A stretch of 64,000 nucleotides of DNA from Entonaema liquescens (Eukaryota > Ascomycota > Sordariomycetes > Xylariales > Xylariaceae). The notes below the pieces were generated by a model. It was not told the origin of the DNA, searched no databases, and was given only the letters and a program-made list of their open reading frames with translations. Every line of letters begins with the position of its first letter. The first letter of the stretch is position 1. The stretch spans positions 3,162,001-3,226,000 of the forward strand of contig CADCSX010000023.1 in NCBI GenBank assembly GCA_902805475.1. The letters run 5' to 3'. The translations under genes and the position numbers were made by a program. This document shows positions 1-12,900 of the stretch, piece by piece.

Positions 1-186
1 CATGAAGTCCGGTTCTGGTTTGTGGCTATCTCTCGTACGCAATCGTACATACTAACATACTACAACCATGGTTCTATTAATCTCCCATCAACGGTAAGTG
101 TATAGTCGGAACAGCGCCTCGATAGGCAGCCAGCATGCGCAAATACGTAGGCATCCTCAAACACGCACAAGCACACGTACACGTAC

Positions 187-189
<3 letters not shown>

Positions 190-220
<31 letters not shown>
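190..220. repeat. Tandem repeat (GGCACA)x5
   Basis: Five exact copies of a 6-bp unit, following a diverged CACGTA-type run from about 165. It lies in gene-free DNA. Confidence 0.85.
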
Positions 221-1637
221 ACTCACACACATAACAAAAAGCTAGGATGGCAGCTTGAATGAGGTAGGGTAGCCGCTGTAAATTAGGTGGATTGGATGCA
301 TGTTACCGCTTCGACCTTCAAGTTAAAGATTTACTATGTACCTCCCAGAAGTCAGGTAACAAAAGCGCATAAAGATAGAACCAATAGCTTACAGCAACGA
401 TGTTCTAGAAAGAAGCTTGGACCTTCTCGGGTCCGCGCTGACCGCCTCGTATTGCAGCTGCCGGTACCCATTATGGAAGAGCTTAGGAGAGGTTAGTCCC
501 TATCATATTTAGCATTCCCTAGACTCCGAGTACTAGTCAGAAAGAAACGATCACCAATTAAACCATGCGCTCCCCGGATTTTCCGGGTTTCCCGATAAGT
601 CTAGACAAGACGGTGGCAAGGTCACCGCGACCGAAAGCCACCCGGAAAGGGTTTAGGAGGGGTAATAGTAAGTCCTACTATGGGAGGGGGGGAGACCATT
701 GGGAGGGGAGGGGAGTTATGGGGAGAGAGCCTAGATGTTTGCTTTTAAAAAGAGGTCCCGTAGATCATCACCTATTTCAAGATTCCCATATGACTTTTTG
801 ACAAGTCGCAACTGGGCTTGTTCGCGTCGTGTCGACCGCGACGGCGCGATACCGCAAAATGCTGCTGCTACTCACAATCGTGGGAATGCTCTTCCCGTGA
901 TTCGACCGAGGACGGCGAATAAGATATCTACGAAAAATAGGTATGCGAAATAAACCCCCCTCCCCCTCTGAGGGCGTATATATCACGTATAGCAACGTCG
1001 ATTCGTCCACTAGTAATCGAGTCGCACCGTGAAATAGCCGAAGCTATTGGGTCTTATTTTCTAACCATTTCCCACCATTATTGGTGACCGAGACGAACCA
1101 TTCGCTACGCTACGACGGTAGGGTTTAATGGAAACACAAGGAAATCAGCCAGACACGAGTTGATCTTCAGGAACTTGTCGGAGCCTATTGTATCCCACTA
1201 CTTGAAGTCCGCGCTCACCCGACAATCCATCACGAGAAAAAAGCCACACAGCCCGGTTGGTTGCCTAGTAGGTAGGTATTAGGATAGTACGTATAATACG
1301 CGCGCTACCATTAGGATGTCCGGGAGTCATTCTTGTGTTTGCCATGTGCAACGTAGGTCCATGAGGCACTTATGATATGAGACCTTAAGGAGGATGCGGC
1401 GCGGCGATCAATTCAATTTGTTGATATTGAGTGGTTACAAGGTGTAACTCGTAACTTTGGAAGAAAAGAGTTCAGTTCGGTATCTCTCGGGTGATTCCTA
1501 AAGTGCCATCATGTGAACACAGCTCTACTACGTTGATATATTGAATGACTCTTTTTTAACTATGAGGCTCGCCTCGCCTCTGTTTCCTGTTGCGATCGAA
1601 GCCGAAGGTTGCCAACTTTTATTAGTTAGGCTGCTGG

Positions 1638-1676
1638 TATGTTGCTATGTTGCTATGTTGCTATGTTGCTATGTTA
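1638..1676. repeat. Tandem repeat, 8-bp unit TATGTTGC, about 4.9 copies
   Basis: Four exact copies and a partial fifth copy. It lies in gene-free DNA. Confidence 0.85.
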
Positions 1677-2261
1677 GGTACTTTCAGGTAATTGTTGTAA
1701 AATGTAAACAAGTGTGAAAAGCCACACAATATACGGTTGGTGATAGTGATGTGATCAACCGATATAGCGTTCCACCATGGGAAAAGTTGATTAGATTCCA
1801 AACCCAAGTTATTGGATGATAAGCCTTACGAGCAAACATTAACGTTCCCTTCGGCTCCCCAGATCTTCAAACATTTGTCAGGCAAGTCTCATGTCTAGAG
1901 GATTCTATTTTGTTATCCTTGTTCCTGGTTCCTAGTTCCTTTTTCCTTTTTCCTAATAAATTTCAACATGTGATTTGTCTCGATTCCATCCTTCGAGCCT
2001 CGAATAGAATTGATTAGCTACATCGATATACATAGGTACCTACGTATCTCCCTAAGGTAAGTACCTAGGTATGTACCTAGGTAAAGACTGGAGGTATAAA
2101 TGTACCATTTTTAAACTACTGGATCCTCCCCACAAAGTTGATTGGGGTTTTTCTTTTAAGGAAACAACGATAACACCCCACGTCGGAGTTTATCGTGCAA
2201 CAAACTCTCACCCTACCACCCTGCCACTCTGCCACTCTGCTACCCCCCATTTCCATTTCCC

Positions 2262-2308
2262 ATCTTCCCATCTTCCCATCTTCCCAATATTCCCAATATT
2301 CCCATCCT
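2262..2308. repeat. Short tandem repeats of CATCTTCC then AATATTCC
   Basis: Two adjoining pyrimidine-rich minisatellite-like blocks with units of 8 and 9 bp, two to four copies each. They make the overlapping open frames on both strands low-complexity, so those frames are not called as genes. Confidence 0.6.
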
Positions 2309-5300
2309 ATAAAAAGGTGTGTGTCAGTCCCCATCTTACATAAGTCGGTCAGAGATCTCGGAGTGCTAAGCACATCGACGAACTCCGGCATTCGGTGTCC
2401 ATGGATATCATATGTAATTGCAGGAAATGGAGTGGGATTCTCAACCTAATTTCCCTCATCAAAAACAAATACGATCCTGTAGGCGAGCCATGCGGTGCGA
2501 TTCGAACAGCTAAGCCATCGGTATCAGATGCAACTGGTTACTGGACGCTGGATATTATTTGGTGTTTCGCATCCAGAATGCCGAAGCGGTAGTTCGAACG
2601 ACGACGTCATCTTTGTATCCTCTGGGTCTCTTTTCTCGTCACTTGGTTAATCCACCACTCAATTATCCCGTGGGAGAAGTATTAGAAATCGGGCCTTGTT
2701 TATTGAGGACCCGCGAGTGTCCGTCATGGAAAAGCGAACCGAATCGTATAGAACACATATACGAAAGAAAAGCTTTTTTTTTTTTTTTAAACCAGGAGGA
2801 CAAGATAATTAAGAGCCGTCTACCTCATGGGACATACTCCGTAGGCCCGATGTCGCGCCGCCAATATTCGCGGAGCGAGTATTCCCACCTTACACCCCCC
2901 TCGTCTTCCAGTTCGCTTATGTTATATAAAGCCGCCGGCGAGATTATTGCCGCTTAGTTAAGATAATACAATGATAATATATTCAGGTTAAGTATCCCCG
3001 GATTCATCTTCAACAAGTCCCGAGAGATACGTAGCTACCTAGGTATATACCTACGTAGGACTGCTTCTCCAATATTATATTATGATTTTCGATCATTGTA
3101 CTTGACAATCTGGGTACGAGTCTTGGAGTTCACTCGATGCTACTCTCCCATAGCTACATCGAGCTTGGAGTGCATGAGTGTCTTCGGTATTCTCTGTGGT
3201 TGCTTTTTCAATGACACAAGCCCACATGGAAACAATCTGATAAATTGAAATACTTTAAGTGTTACCCGGTTCCATGTTACTTCATTCCGGCATAGCATTT
3301 AACAATGACTCAGCTGGTTGATGATGATGTGGATATGGATGTGATTAGTTGAGTAGATAGGCAATACGTGCCAAAGAAGGCCTCGAAGCCATGTACCGAC
3401 TAAAGCAGCAACTCACTTATTATTCTCGTCTTATAACATGTATTGACTACCTAAGCAGGGCTAGGATAAAGTTAACTATTGCACTTTGATCTGACGATAC
3501 ATCACTTTTGGGCGAGTATCACGAATATAAAGCAACCAATCTGATAGCCCATCTCAAACCCCGGGCTCTGTTTTACACACCCTCGCCGCGTAACGATCTA
3601 CGCCAAGCATTAGGTGCAAACTAAGCGCAGTCGAATCACATCTCTATTATAGCTAGGTCTTACTTAAGATATGTGATGGGAAACCCTACGGATTGGTCTC
3701 AATTCAGAAAGTCCAGAATCTTGTCGCGATTCGACCTTGGATCGTATGTTGCACAACTGACATTCCAGAATGGGCCATAACTCAAAGAGATAACCAAGAC
3801 AGACAGACAGACACTATGGGAAGGGCTGCAATATCCTTGATTTGATTCTTCTTATCAAATCTACGGCGTCTGGTCGCTTGTGACTCTGTCGAACCGAAGG
3901 GACACTTTCGCCTTCATAAATCCAAGACCTACTAAAATGTCTATTTGTCTTCCGTGTACGCACTGCATCTCGGAGCAAAAGAAAGAAAGAAAAAAAAATG
4001 AATAATATCTATACGCTAATGTTGCAGGATTGCAACCTTCGGCAGCGCCTTCGACCGCATTGAGGCCCAATATCGCTGAAGGCTTTTTTTTTTTTTTTTC
4101 CTATTGTCCAGTATTTGTTTCGCTGTTCAAAGCAAGCCTACCTGCCTACCGCCCCTCCCCTTGTTCCACTACGCACGGCCGTCGTTGTCGTGGGCGCATC
4201 GCGGGCTTTCCTGACAGGGTCCCGATGCATGCCTTAGGTATAATATCTTCCTTTTCAGACCTAAAACCACAGGATCTTCCCGCCTTTGAATGGCCCTGTC
4301 TTTTCTCTCTTTGGCCTTTCCTGCCTCGTAGAAGCGCCTCCCCGACTGCAGACGGATATATGTGCGTGTGTGTGTGGCCTATTAATTTTTTTTTCTTCTT
4401 CTATACCTGCAGTCGGGATAAACGTGGCAAGTCATTCACGGTCGCGACGGCTTTCTCTTTTTCGAACGTCCTTCGTTGATTTGCGCGAACCTTCTTCTTG
4501 ATATGCGGGAAAGCCAAGCGCAAGCGCAGAGACGGACGGACGGACAACACTTCCCCCTTTCGTCGCAGCCGGCGGCATGCGACCCAACTTACATATATAC
4601 CTACATATTAGATAGATGAATCACAACTTTTTTTCTCGTCGGACAGCATCCTCCTTACCGCGTTCGCTTTTTGAGGATAGGTTAGTTGAGCAAAGCAAGC
4701 AAGCACACATTGCTATGTCGTAGCAGTAGCAGCAAAAGCCATTGACCAATGAACCCGGGGGAGTGACATATCACCACCCCAGGACCGAGAGCGGAGCAGA
4801 AAAGCGGCTTTCGTGATATCTATAGGTTAGGTTAGGTTAAGCAGTTTGATGAAGTAATGGCAACAGATTGCGCATCTATCACATCTCGGAAAGCCATTAT
4901 CCCGGGGTGACAGAGGCGTTCGATTCTCGCGTTATGCTTAATACATTACATCTGAATCTTGTGGCTGCCGCCGGTGAGCTGCAAGTCATTAAGCTTGTTT
5001 CCAATCGCCAATCGCCAATCGCCCAGGAACTTCTCCCCCTTCCCCCTCCGGGTGTATTAACTCCGAAACGTGTGATTGTGATTAGTGATGAGAGGTGACG
5101 GATGTGACGAATTCTATAAAGGCCTTAGCACATGACCGTCCTACCCACTCAACCCCCATGCGGACCGCGGAGCCGCAGGAGAGCTGTGTGCTCCACTCGA
5201 GCCCGAGTTACTTTCCGTATATGGCTGCTAGGTAAGAACTCGGTAGCAATATTGTACCCCAAGCTGTAAGTTTCTGTAAGGGCCTTACTAGGAACCAAAC

Positions 5301-6798
5301 CACCCCTAAGGGATATTACTAGTTGAAAGACCCAAGAAGCTCGTGATAGGAGTTCCAGGGTTAACCACGATCACATAACCGCGCCGCAAGCATTGGTGTT
5401 GAAGAACTCGCGTACCAGTGGTTCGATGAAAAAGCGTTAGCTCTCCCGCAGCTTAACAGCCAGCCATTATAGATGAAAGCATCAAGGATTGGCCCAAATT
5501 GTCGAGATCGCTTAAGCATTGCCGCCCATGTTAAGCTTAGATTGCGTGATGAAGATTTCAAACCTAAAGGGAACGTTACGCGCTTATATCTGTAGCAAGC
5601 TTAAAACATCGTATTATAGCTCTTCTCGTGCATATTCAACATCATAATAAGTGAAGCTATTTTCAGAGCCTTGGCCTTCTATTCAGCCTTGTATTGACAT
5701 ATACTCAACTGCTAATTATCAGCACCATCTGTCACTGGTTATTAAGTATACTTAAAGTTAGCTTATTCATTTAAGAAAGCAATGACATATTGTACCTTAG
5801 TAACCCTAATATACTGAATTCGACTTCTATTGGAATCAGAGAAAGAGGTAAGTATAGGTCGACACCAACTAGCTATCCACAAAGACTATTTTCCAACCTT
5901 GAGTATGAAAGCGTAGTTTACGGCAGCCAGGCCCAATGTAAGTAATTGGTAACTAGGTCTATCGTAACTGGTGGTTTTATATTACGAATGAATGTCGTCC
6001 GTTTTCACCCTAGGGATAATATAACATTTTAATAGAGCTAGTTACCACAGATTGGAAGAGTAAATTATTAGACTTGAGTTATACGACCTGTCTCACAGCA
6101 TTTAGAACCTTGGCCATATTTTGGCCCTAATACCTCCAAGCTCCTAAGTAACTCCTGAAGTAAAGGCAGTTGCCCTTAATGTGACATTGCATCGAGAGTT
6201 TCATATTGTAAAGAGCAGCTGTTCTACAGCGATAATACATATATATATTTCATTTAATAATTCTAAGTTGGTAACGTGTTTTGAATGAGCTAACTTAAGC
6301 TTGAATAAATCGTGTATGATCAAGTATACTTGAGTGATATTGGCATAAAAGCTTAGCGTGGAAAGACGTAGTCATTCTACGCCCTCGCATAATAAGAAGT
6401 TCCTATATATTTAGGTAGGTAGAAGAGTATATACCTGACCTTACTACGGGGTATTATTAGAACCTATATGAAAGCAAACCATAGTAAAGATAATCTAGGA
6501 TATTGTGGACTCTATCTGATATATTCAAATACCAAACCCTTCGCCAGTGACTAGATTGGTAGGAACCTAGATACTTGGCTAAATGAACAGGGTATAAACG
6601 CTTGGAAAGCGCATGCGAGCCCAGTTTAAATCTGATAGATTATCTAACATTGCTCTTGCAATAATTTACGGGACTTAGTCTGCTGCAAATTCTAAATCTA
6701 CCTTTCTTGAATAAGGGCTGAGGCCCAACATCGGCGCCGGTCAAGGATTGTACAGCCGGAGAATTGCTACATACCTAATATGTTCAGGAGAAGCTACT

Positions 6799-9700
6799 CT
6801 ACAAAATCCTGAGTCTTTTCCTGGTCCATTTGTTGAGTCCGCCATAACAAGAGTCCATCAGAAACATTCCCACTCTCACAAAATTTTGTTCATAGTTAAT
6901 GTCTTCAGGAAGGCCCTTTCTAATCCCGTCTGCGTCATTCCCATAATTACGAAGGACGAGTCCCACGCAGCGGGACTGCTTCATGTCCGACCCCTCGGTA
7001 AGACTCCAGGGACAGACAAGAACGAGTAGGAAAGTAGATGATGCGCTCCAGTCGTGCTCGAACTCTAGGGAGTCAAAAAAGCAGATGCAGTCCTCATGGT
7101 TAAGGTGGGGAGATGTTGACTCGAGAGTCATAGCCTCGATATATATGTATCCAGAATTGCCTCCATAGGAACCTATCGTCGACTCTACCGATGCAATATC
7201 TATCACGAAAAAAGCCATTTGTGAGGGGAGTTGATCGTGTCGGCAACCTATGAGCAGATCATATCTCACTTGGCCTTGGACCGAAGCCCAGCTCCACGAC
7301 GGTGCGATGCATTCATTCATGTGTTCCGAATGTAGGACGTCGTCAACATACCACAACAATCCGTTCTGTATGTCCTCAACCCATATTCCGAACGTGATGC
7401 GCGAATAATGGTCGAAATATCGCGCCAAGGATATCAAGGCTATTAATCTGTCTCGGGAGTAAATAGTCTGAGCCCGTGAATAGATATGTACAAGATTATA
7501 CCACGGAAAGTAGCTTTTCCTGTCGTACTCTGAGATGTATTCTAGCATCCCCACCCGAGGCAGAAGCTTAAGAAATGGCTTCTGAACTAGAGTACTTCCT
7601 TCCGATCTCAGGGAAGTACGGCAGTGCCAGTAGATTTGGTCTGTTCCTATGATTAGGAGACGTCGTGGTAAGATCATTTCTTGCATCATCCAGACACGCT
7701 TCAGGACACGCTCGCTTAAGGCCTCCGCTGCTGTTTCCAAAGGGCGCCTTAAGTAGATAGCGGCGGAAGTATCTTCTCCACTGGAGGTCTCTCCCGCTGT
7801 GGTCTTATACTGCATAAAATCCATGTGTAGTAGAGGTCGTTGCCTGGGATTGAAGAGGCCAGAATCATGACCTGTACCTGCTGCAGCAACAATAACAAAG
7901 GAAGCGCCTTGTACATAAGCTTCTATTTTAGAAGCCTCCTTCTGCCAGTCGGTCACATCGTCTTGAATGATACAAAGTGCGTCTACCCAAAGGTACCGGA
8001 GACCGAGAAGCCGGGTCATAGATATGGCATCTCTAAGAGTAGCTGGTATTGACTCAGTGGGTATACGCTCGTATAATGTGTCTAATGTATGCAGCTTTGT
8101 AAGGTATCCCTTATGTGTGCCCCAGATAAAAGACAAGTAGAGGTATTTGCCTTTCTCTTCAGGCTGGCCCGATACCAGCCTCACACATGCATCAGGCGTC
8201 TCCCCGACGTCAAGGACGCGGGTTGGGAGGATAGGGTCACTATCTTGAGAGCACTCTTTGTGCCTTGAATCACAAGTGTAAACCCAGTCTCTAAGGGTCT
8301 GTACGCATTGCGGGTCATTGGGGAAATCACTAATCGTGGCACCCGTTAACCAGCCAAGGGCAGGCAAAGAGCAATCAGCTATACGAAAGTTAATAGATAT
8401 GGCAAGTATTGAAATAATTATGGCATACATACCTTGGTCAATACAAAGCTCTAACGTTAGTAGAGGAGTGTCACCCATATAAAGAATCAGTTTGTCTTTA
8501 CGATCCATTCTGAAGCCCTGGGCGGAACTAGGGTCAATGGTCACAACTAACTGGCCTTCTACTTGTGAGCTTTCAGGATGCCCTTGCTGCTCCAATTCCT
8601 GCTTGAAAAGTGCACATAATTTACAGCCTTCTTCGGCTGAGGTGTAGAGATGTTGGATGGATTGGTGGTGCGCATAATTCCTTCCTGGTCGAGTGGTGGC
8701 AATCCACCGTGCCACATCGCAGTACTGGCACATAGAAGCCGAATCTCCACATTTTACTCTATAGAGGTAATCATATTTGACTTCGGGAGTCTGTTCTTGG
8801 GATGGCTCGGACTGCGTAGGGTGGCAACGGGCGACTAATTGGTTAATCTCGACTGATCCAGCCAAGGCCAATGCCTTGTCTTCCTCAGTTATGACTGCAT
8901 CATGGCTCAAGAGTAAGCCAACTAAATATTCATAGCCAAACTTGATTGCCAGTGTGAGGGCTGACTCCCCGTTCTTATTCCTGCTATTTGGATGGTGACC
9001 ATTAAGTAATAGTGACTCGAGTACGGATGAACTCTCAATGGTTGCCGCATAATGCAAAGCAGTATTTCCTTGGTGGTCTTTCGCAAGACAGTCTGCGTTT
9101 GCCGATATTAGGATCTCAGCTACCTCTTGTGACCCGAACATAACAGATATATGTAGCGGCGTTTCGCCCCTAAGGTTTCTGGAGTCTTTATTGGCACGTG
9201 CAAGTAATAGCTGTCGAGCCCCTTCAGCAAATCCATGCATCGATGCAATATGCATTGGCGTATTACCAAAGTGGTCCTGGGCATCGACAGGGGCACCAGC
9301 ATCCATGAGTGCATTGGCGGCTTCTAGTTGATGCAGTCGGATTGCCTCGTGAAGTAACGTACTCCCATGAGAATTTCGGATGCTAAGATCAGAGTTGCGG
9401 GCAACATATTGGGAGATGAATTCATAGGATGTGTCTGACGTCGGGTTTACGAATCTTAGAAAGTCTCTAAAAGTCGTGGCATTTGAGGCCATGACATTGG
9501 TTTCTTTGGTAGAGGCATCAGATTCTGATTCAAGTTTGAAGACCTTCGAAGCCCGCTCTTCAGTCTCCGATGATTCCGTGGAATGCTTGGTCTCGTCGGC
9601 ATGTCCATCGCGCTCGGAGAAAGTCCGAGCCCTGCCTAGTTTAGACTTCGCGGTGAAGTTTTCTATCAAGTTGATAACCTCTTCTGTTCTACGAGCCGAC

Positions 9701-12260
9701 TGACAGTGTCTCGACCAGTAAGTAGCAACATAGGACTTGAAACTCTTAGTAAGTGTAACATTTCCTTGCTGGAAGAAGTCGCTTTGATTTTGCTGGATCT
9801 CGTGGAAGCGAGGGGAATTGATAAAGTACAAGCAAGTGAGAGCAGCTTGAAGGTGCGCTAGCTCTTCGTCGAAGTTAGATGGTATTCGGCCTTCAAGGTA
9901 ATGCCGAACAGACAAATGGGGAAGCCTGACGATTCCCACTGCGTCTTCAATAAGCAAGTTGCTACAGAATTCAAGGACAAGACCTTCTTGGACGCTGGAC
10001 GCCACTGTCCCGTCCGGCCGGACCGAGGTTGCATATGTAAGCTCTCTCAATGTTAGGGAACGGAATGCGGAAAGGACCCAACATAATGCTGTTCTCACGA
10101 TATCCTTTCGATGCGGCTGAGAATTACCACCGCCTATAGCTGTGTCGTATACATCGTCATAGGCAGCGTAGAGAAGATCGTCACCGAGGGCCTCCGATGC
10201 CTCCAGAGCATCAAGTTTAGGTTGAATGTCTTCTTCAAGGCGGATTCTCTTGGACTTGATCTCATGCAAAAAGAGGTTGAGTTGTAGTTTTACCCACATA
10301 AACCTAAGAATGAAACAGTTAGTTTCTTTAGTCTGGAGGTCAATGAGAAGGCGATAGTAACCCACATCCCTCCTGCTCTATCAACTAATAGCTCCTTAAG
10401 TTTCCTCGCTTGTACATCCGTCATGCCGGATCCTACCCGCCGTTTGTTTATCTCTAAGTCGAGAAATCTCTGTATATCATCTTTATTCTGCGAGGTGATC
10501 GTGATGTTGGCTACGTCGGGAAAGGTCTCTTCTACCTTGACCTGGAACCGACTGGTAAAGGCAATTCTGACGTTCTTATTCGATCCTATAGCTTGCTTTA
10601 GTAAACTGAGGAGCGTGTCATAGTCCACACACTCGTCTAAGGCATCGATAACGATAGTAAAATGAGATTCGCTATCGGAGGAAAAAATGTCCTCCAGCAT
10701 CTGAACACACTCTAAGCCCGATAACCCGATGCCAGCTAAATTCTGGCGGGGGTCCTGGTTGAAACGTTTCACGATGCCATCGTAAATAGTTGTGCCATCG
10801 ATGGATACGGAAACCTGAGCTAATAGACTCCTGAGAATGTTCTCATGGTCGTTGCGAGACGTCAATTTTTCATCTGTTGTTATATTTCTGTCAGTCAGAA
10901 GGGGATTTTCATTCGCGGCCAGTTGTAGGAAATGCCACTTACTGTTCTTGTCTGCTTTGCGGGAACAGTAGAATAGTGCGACGATTCCATCAGGCGAACG
11001 GACTAAATCCTCAACGAGGATTGAAGTCAGGGAGCTCTTTCCAGTACCAATGCCTCCTCTCAGCCATAGGCATTGTGAACCTTCTGTCCAAGCCTTCCAA
11101 TCCACAATTTCCTTCTCTTCAAAGTACCATTGACCAGACGAAAAGTGGTCCTCCCCGAGCTTCTTTCGCACGTCTAAATGGTCAAGCTGGACAGATATAA
11201 GAGTGACCCAAGCCAACACTTGTCCAACCTCGTCTCGTTTGTCGATACTTTTCTTGATGAATCCTTCTATATCGTCCTCTTGCTTCTTAAGAAATTGTTG
11301 AATGGCTCTAAGGCTATTGATCTGAGTATCCTGCCCGAGGAATTGCAATGATCGTCGGGCGTGGTCGTCTAAGGATGATATTATTTTAGGCATATCCGCC
11401 CATTCCATCGATCCCAAAACATTCCTCCCCAGTCTTCGCAGTGTGGATTTGCCAAAGTATTCGATGGCCAGAGCCTGATATTCTAGGATTTTCTTATAGA
11501 GGGCCATTACAGACTGCCTGTAGTGATCCCTTGTTTCCTTTTGGCGAAGGAACGTCCTCTCTGCCATCTGGTAGCTGAAAGTTAGTTTTGCCACTATTTC
11601 AAGACCATCGATAGCTCCTCGATGTTCCTTGATATCATTCATCATAAGAGGCATGAGTGCCGTCACCGCCGACCATGGGATTGACACGTACGGCGGAGCG
11701 TAAGCCATTCCGATTGATATTAGACTAGCCGACCTCGTGGTGATGTCAAGGATCCGTTCGACTGTGTCTCGAACCATCTGCTTCTCTCCAAACCAATGGA
11801 AACTCCATTGTTTATTTTCAGCCTTCTTTCTCTGTGTGTTAGCAATTGTGGCGAGTTGGTCCCGCAAGTTTGCGCTTTGTGGGATGCCCGTCTGGTCCTT
11901 TAGAACTGCCTCGGAGTGCTCAATCAAGGCAGTCTTTTCTTTCCGTAGCTCGTCATACGCCAATTTCCATAGTTCTGAAATTTCATGCCATGGCTCTATA
12001 CTTTCACCTCCAGGAAAATTAGTTAGGGCTAGACTAGCCGCCGAATCTTTAACAGGTATGTTAGAAATGCCGGCAACATCCGGTGGCTGTAATTGAGCTT
12101 GGCTAGTTTGAGCCTGTCGTGATTCATGATGCGTGTCCGTCGCCGTCGCCGTCGCCAATGTTGTGGTTGTTTCTGGCTCTTTGGCTGAAGCCCGACTGGG
12201 ACTTCTCCTGTGGCGCCAATCACGTATTCGGGCCCTTAACCCAGACTCTTTGGGCCCCAT
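6799..12260 (-). CDS. NLR-like protein: NACHT - ankyrin repeats - C-terminal HET domain
   Basis: Predicted 1,781-aa intracellular STAND NTPase of the fungal heterokaryon-incompatibility / innate-immunity type. Exons: 10366-12260, 8433-10303 and 6799-8378, with introns of 62 nt (GTGGGT..TTAG) and 54 nt (GTATGT..ATAG). Residues 1-85 are Ser/Thr-rich; about 88-300 resemble the NWD/NACHT N-terminal helical domain. The Walker A GGIGTGKSS is near 402 and the Walker B IVIDALDEC near 540. About five ankyrin repeats span 925-1115. Then comes a Cys/His preamble (CQYC...GCKLC) and a HET domain (YLYLSFIWG, LWVDALCIIQ) around 1330-1500, followed by a 280-residue tail. The start ATG at 12258-12260 is the first in the frame. 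HET is normally the N-terminal death effector in fungal NLRs; here it is last. No stop separates the ankyrin and HET parts, so one fused gene is the simplest reading. A wrongly joined pair of genes is the alternative. Confidence 0.92.
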
Positions 12261-12788
12261 CGTGATGAGTATTAAAGACGCTGCCAGAAAGCGCTTGGGT
12301 AAGACTGTCTTCCTTCAGTCACAGGCCACTCTTTAGTGAGTTGACTTAATATCCCTCCACTAGGTCATTAATCGGTCATTAATTGGTCTGCCATCTTCGT
12401 CTGTGTATATCTATGGTGCGGCTGAGGATGTGCTGACATAAAACCTCGGCGCCTGTAGGATGGTGGTATTGACCAGATCAGATCTCATTGGTCGTCCAGT
12501 CTCTGCCCTCTCAAGCGCTGAACAGCTAAATTTGAACTTTACATAGTTAATACAACAATGCTTCCTGGTTGTAGTTCAGGTAGTAGTGAATAATTTAGAT
12601 GAGCCTATATCCATAATTACTAAAACTATACCTAGTCATTATACTTGATGGTTATATCCGAGTAGTTAGTAAATTTAGCGTTATACATGGGATCGGTCGA
12701 ATTATGGTAGACAAGGAGCAAAAAGCGGCTTTGGTAAAATGACCCAAGAACAAGGTTTAGTCTTGAACCAAATCTACCAGGCACATGA

Positions 12789-12797
12789 TACAAATCG
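12789..12797 (+). repeat. Target site duplication, left copy
   Basis: TACAAATCG, identical to 13415-13423 on the other side of the inverted-repeat element. The flanking bases outside it differ, so the duplication is exactly 9 bp. Confidence 0.85.
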
Positions 12798-12859
12798 CGG
12801 TAACGTTAAAATTAAAGGTAAATTTTAATAAAATCAAAACCCATCCACTTTTCACGTGA
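12798..12859 (+). repeat. Terminal inverted repeat, left arm
   Basis: Aligns with the reverse complement of 13352-13414 with only a few mismatches and one 1-nt gap. It contains a CACGTGA motif at its inner end. Confidence 0.88.
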
Positions 12860-12900
12860 TATACCGCAAACACCATGACAACTCGATTATTATTATAATT

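Larger units (their letters stand above)
1..6798. other. 6.8-kb stretch with no recognisable gene
   Basis: Only short, low-complexity open frames occur on both strands and none resembles a known family or can be joined into a plausible spliced gene. The stretch holds several short tandem repeats (listed separately), T- and A-runs near 2768 and 4085, and pyrimidine-rich DNA around 4090-4560 that resembles fungal promoter or 5' UTR sequence. From about 5600 the DNA becomes visibly more AT-rich. It could contain non-coding RNA, a decayed gene or long regulatory DNA; nothing in the sequence decides this. Confidence 0.6.

Noticed and set aside
2490..2530. tRNA-like B box (GTTCGAATCGC, minus strand)
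   Set aside because: The T stem does not pair and there is no acceptor stem or A box.
2071..2957. Several 65-132-aa open frames on both strands
   Set aside because: They mutually overlap and are built largely from tandem repeats and homopolymers.
3235..3243. A fourth ATCTGATAA motif
   Set aside because: It lies in gene-free DNA, far from the iron genes; about one such match is expected by chance in the window.
4030..4479. 149-aa frame
   Set aside because: Composed of T-runs and pyrimidine-rich sequence giving poly-Phe; looks like UTR or promoter DNA.
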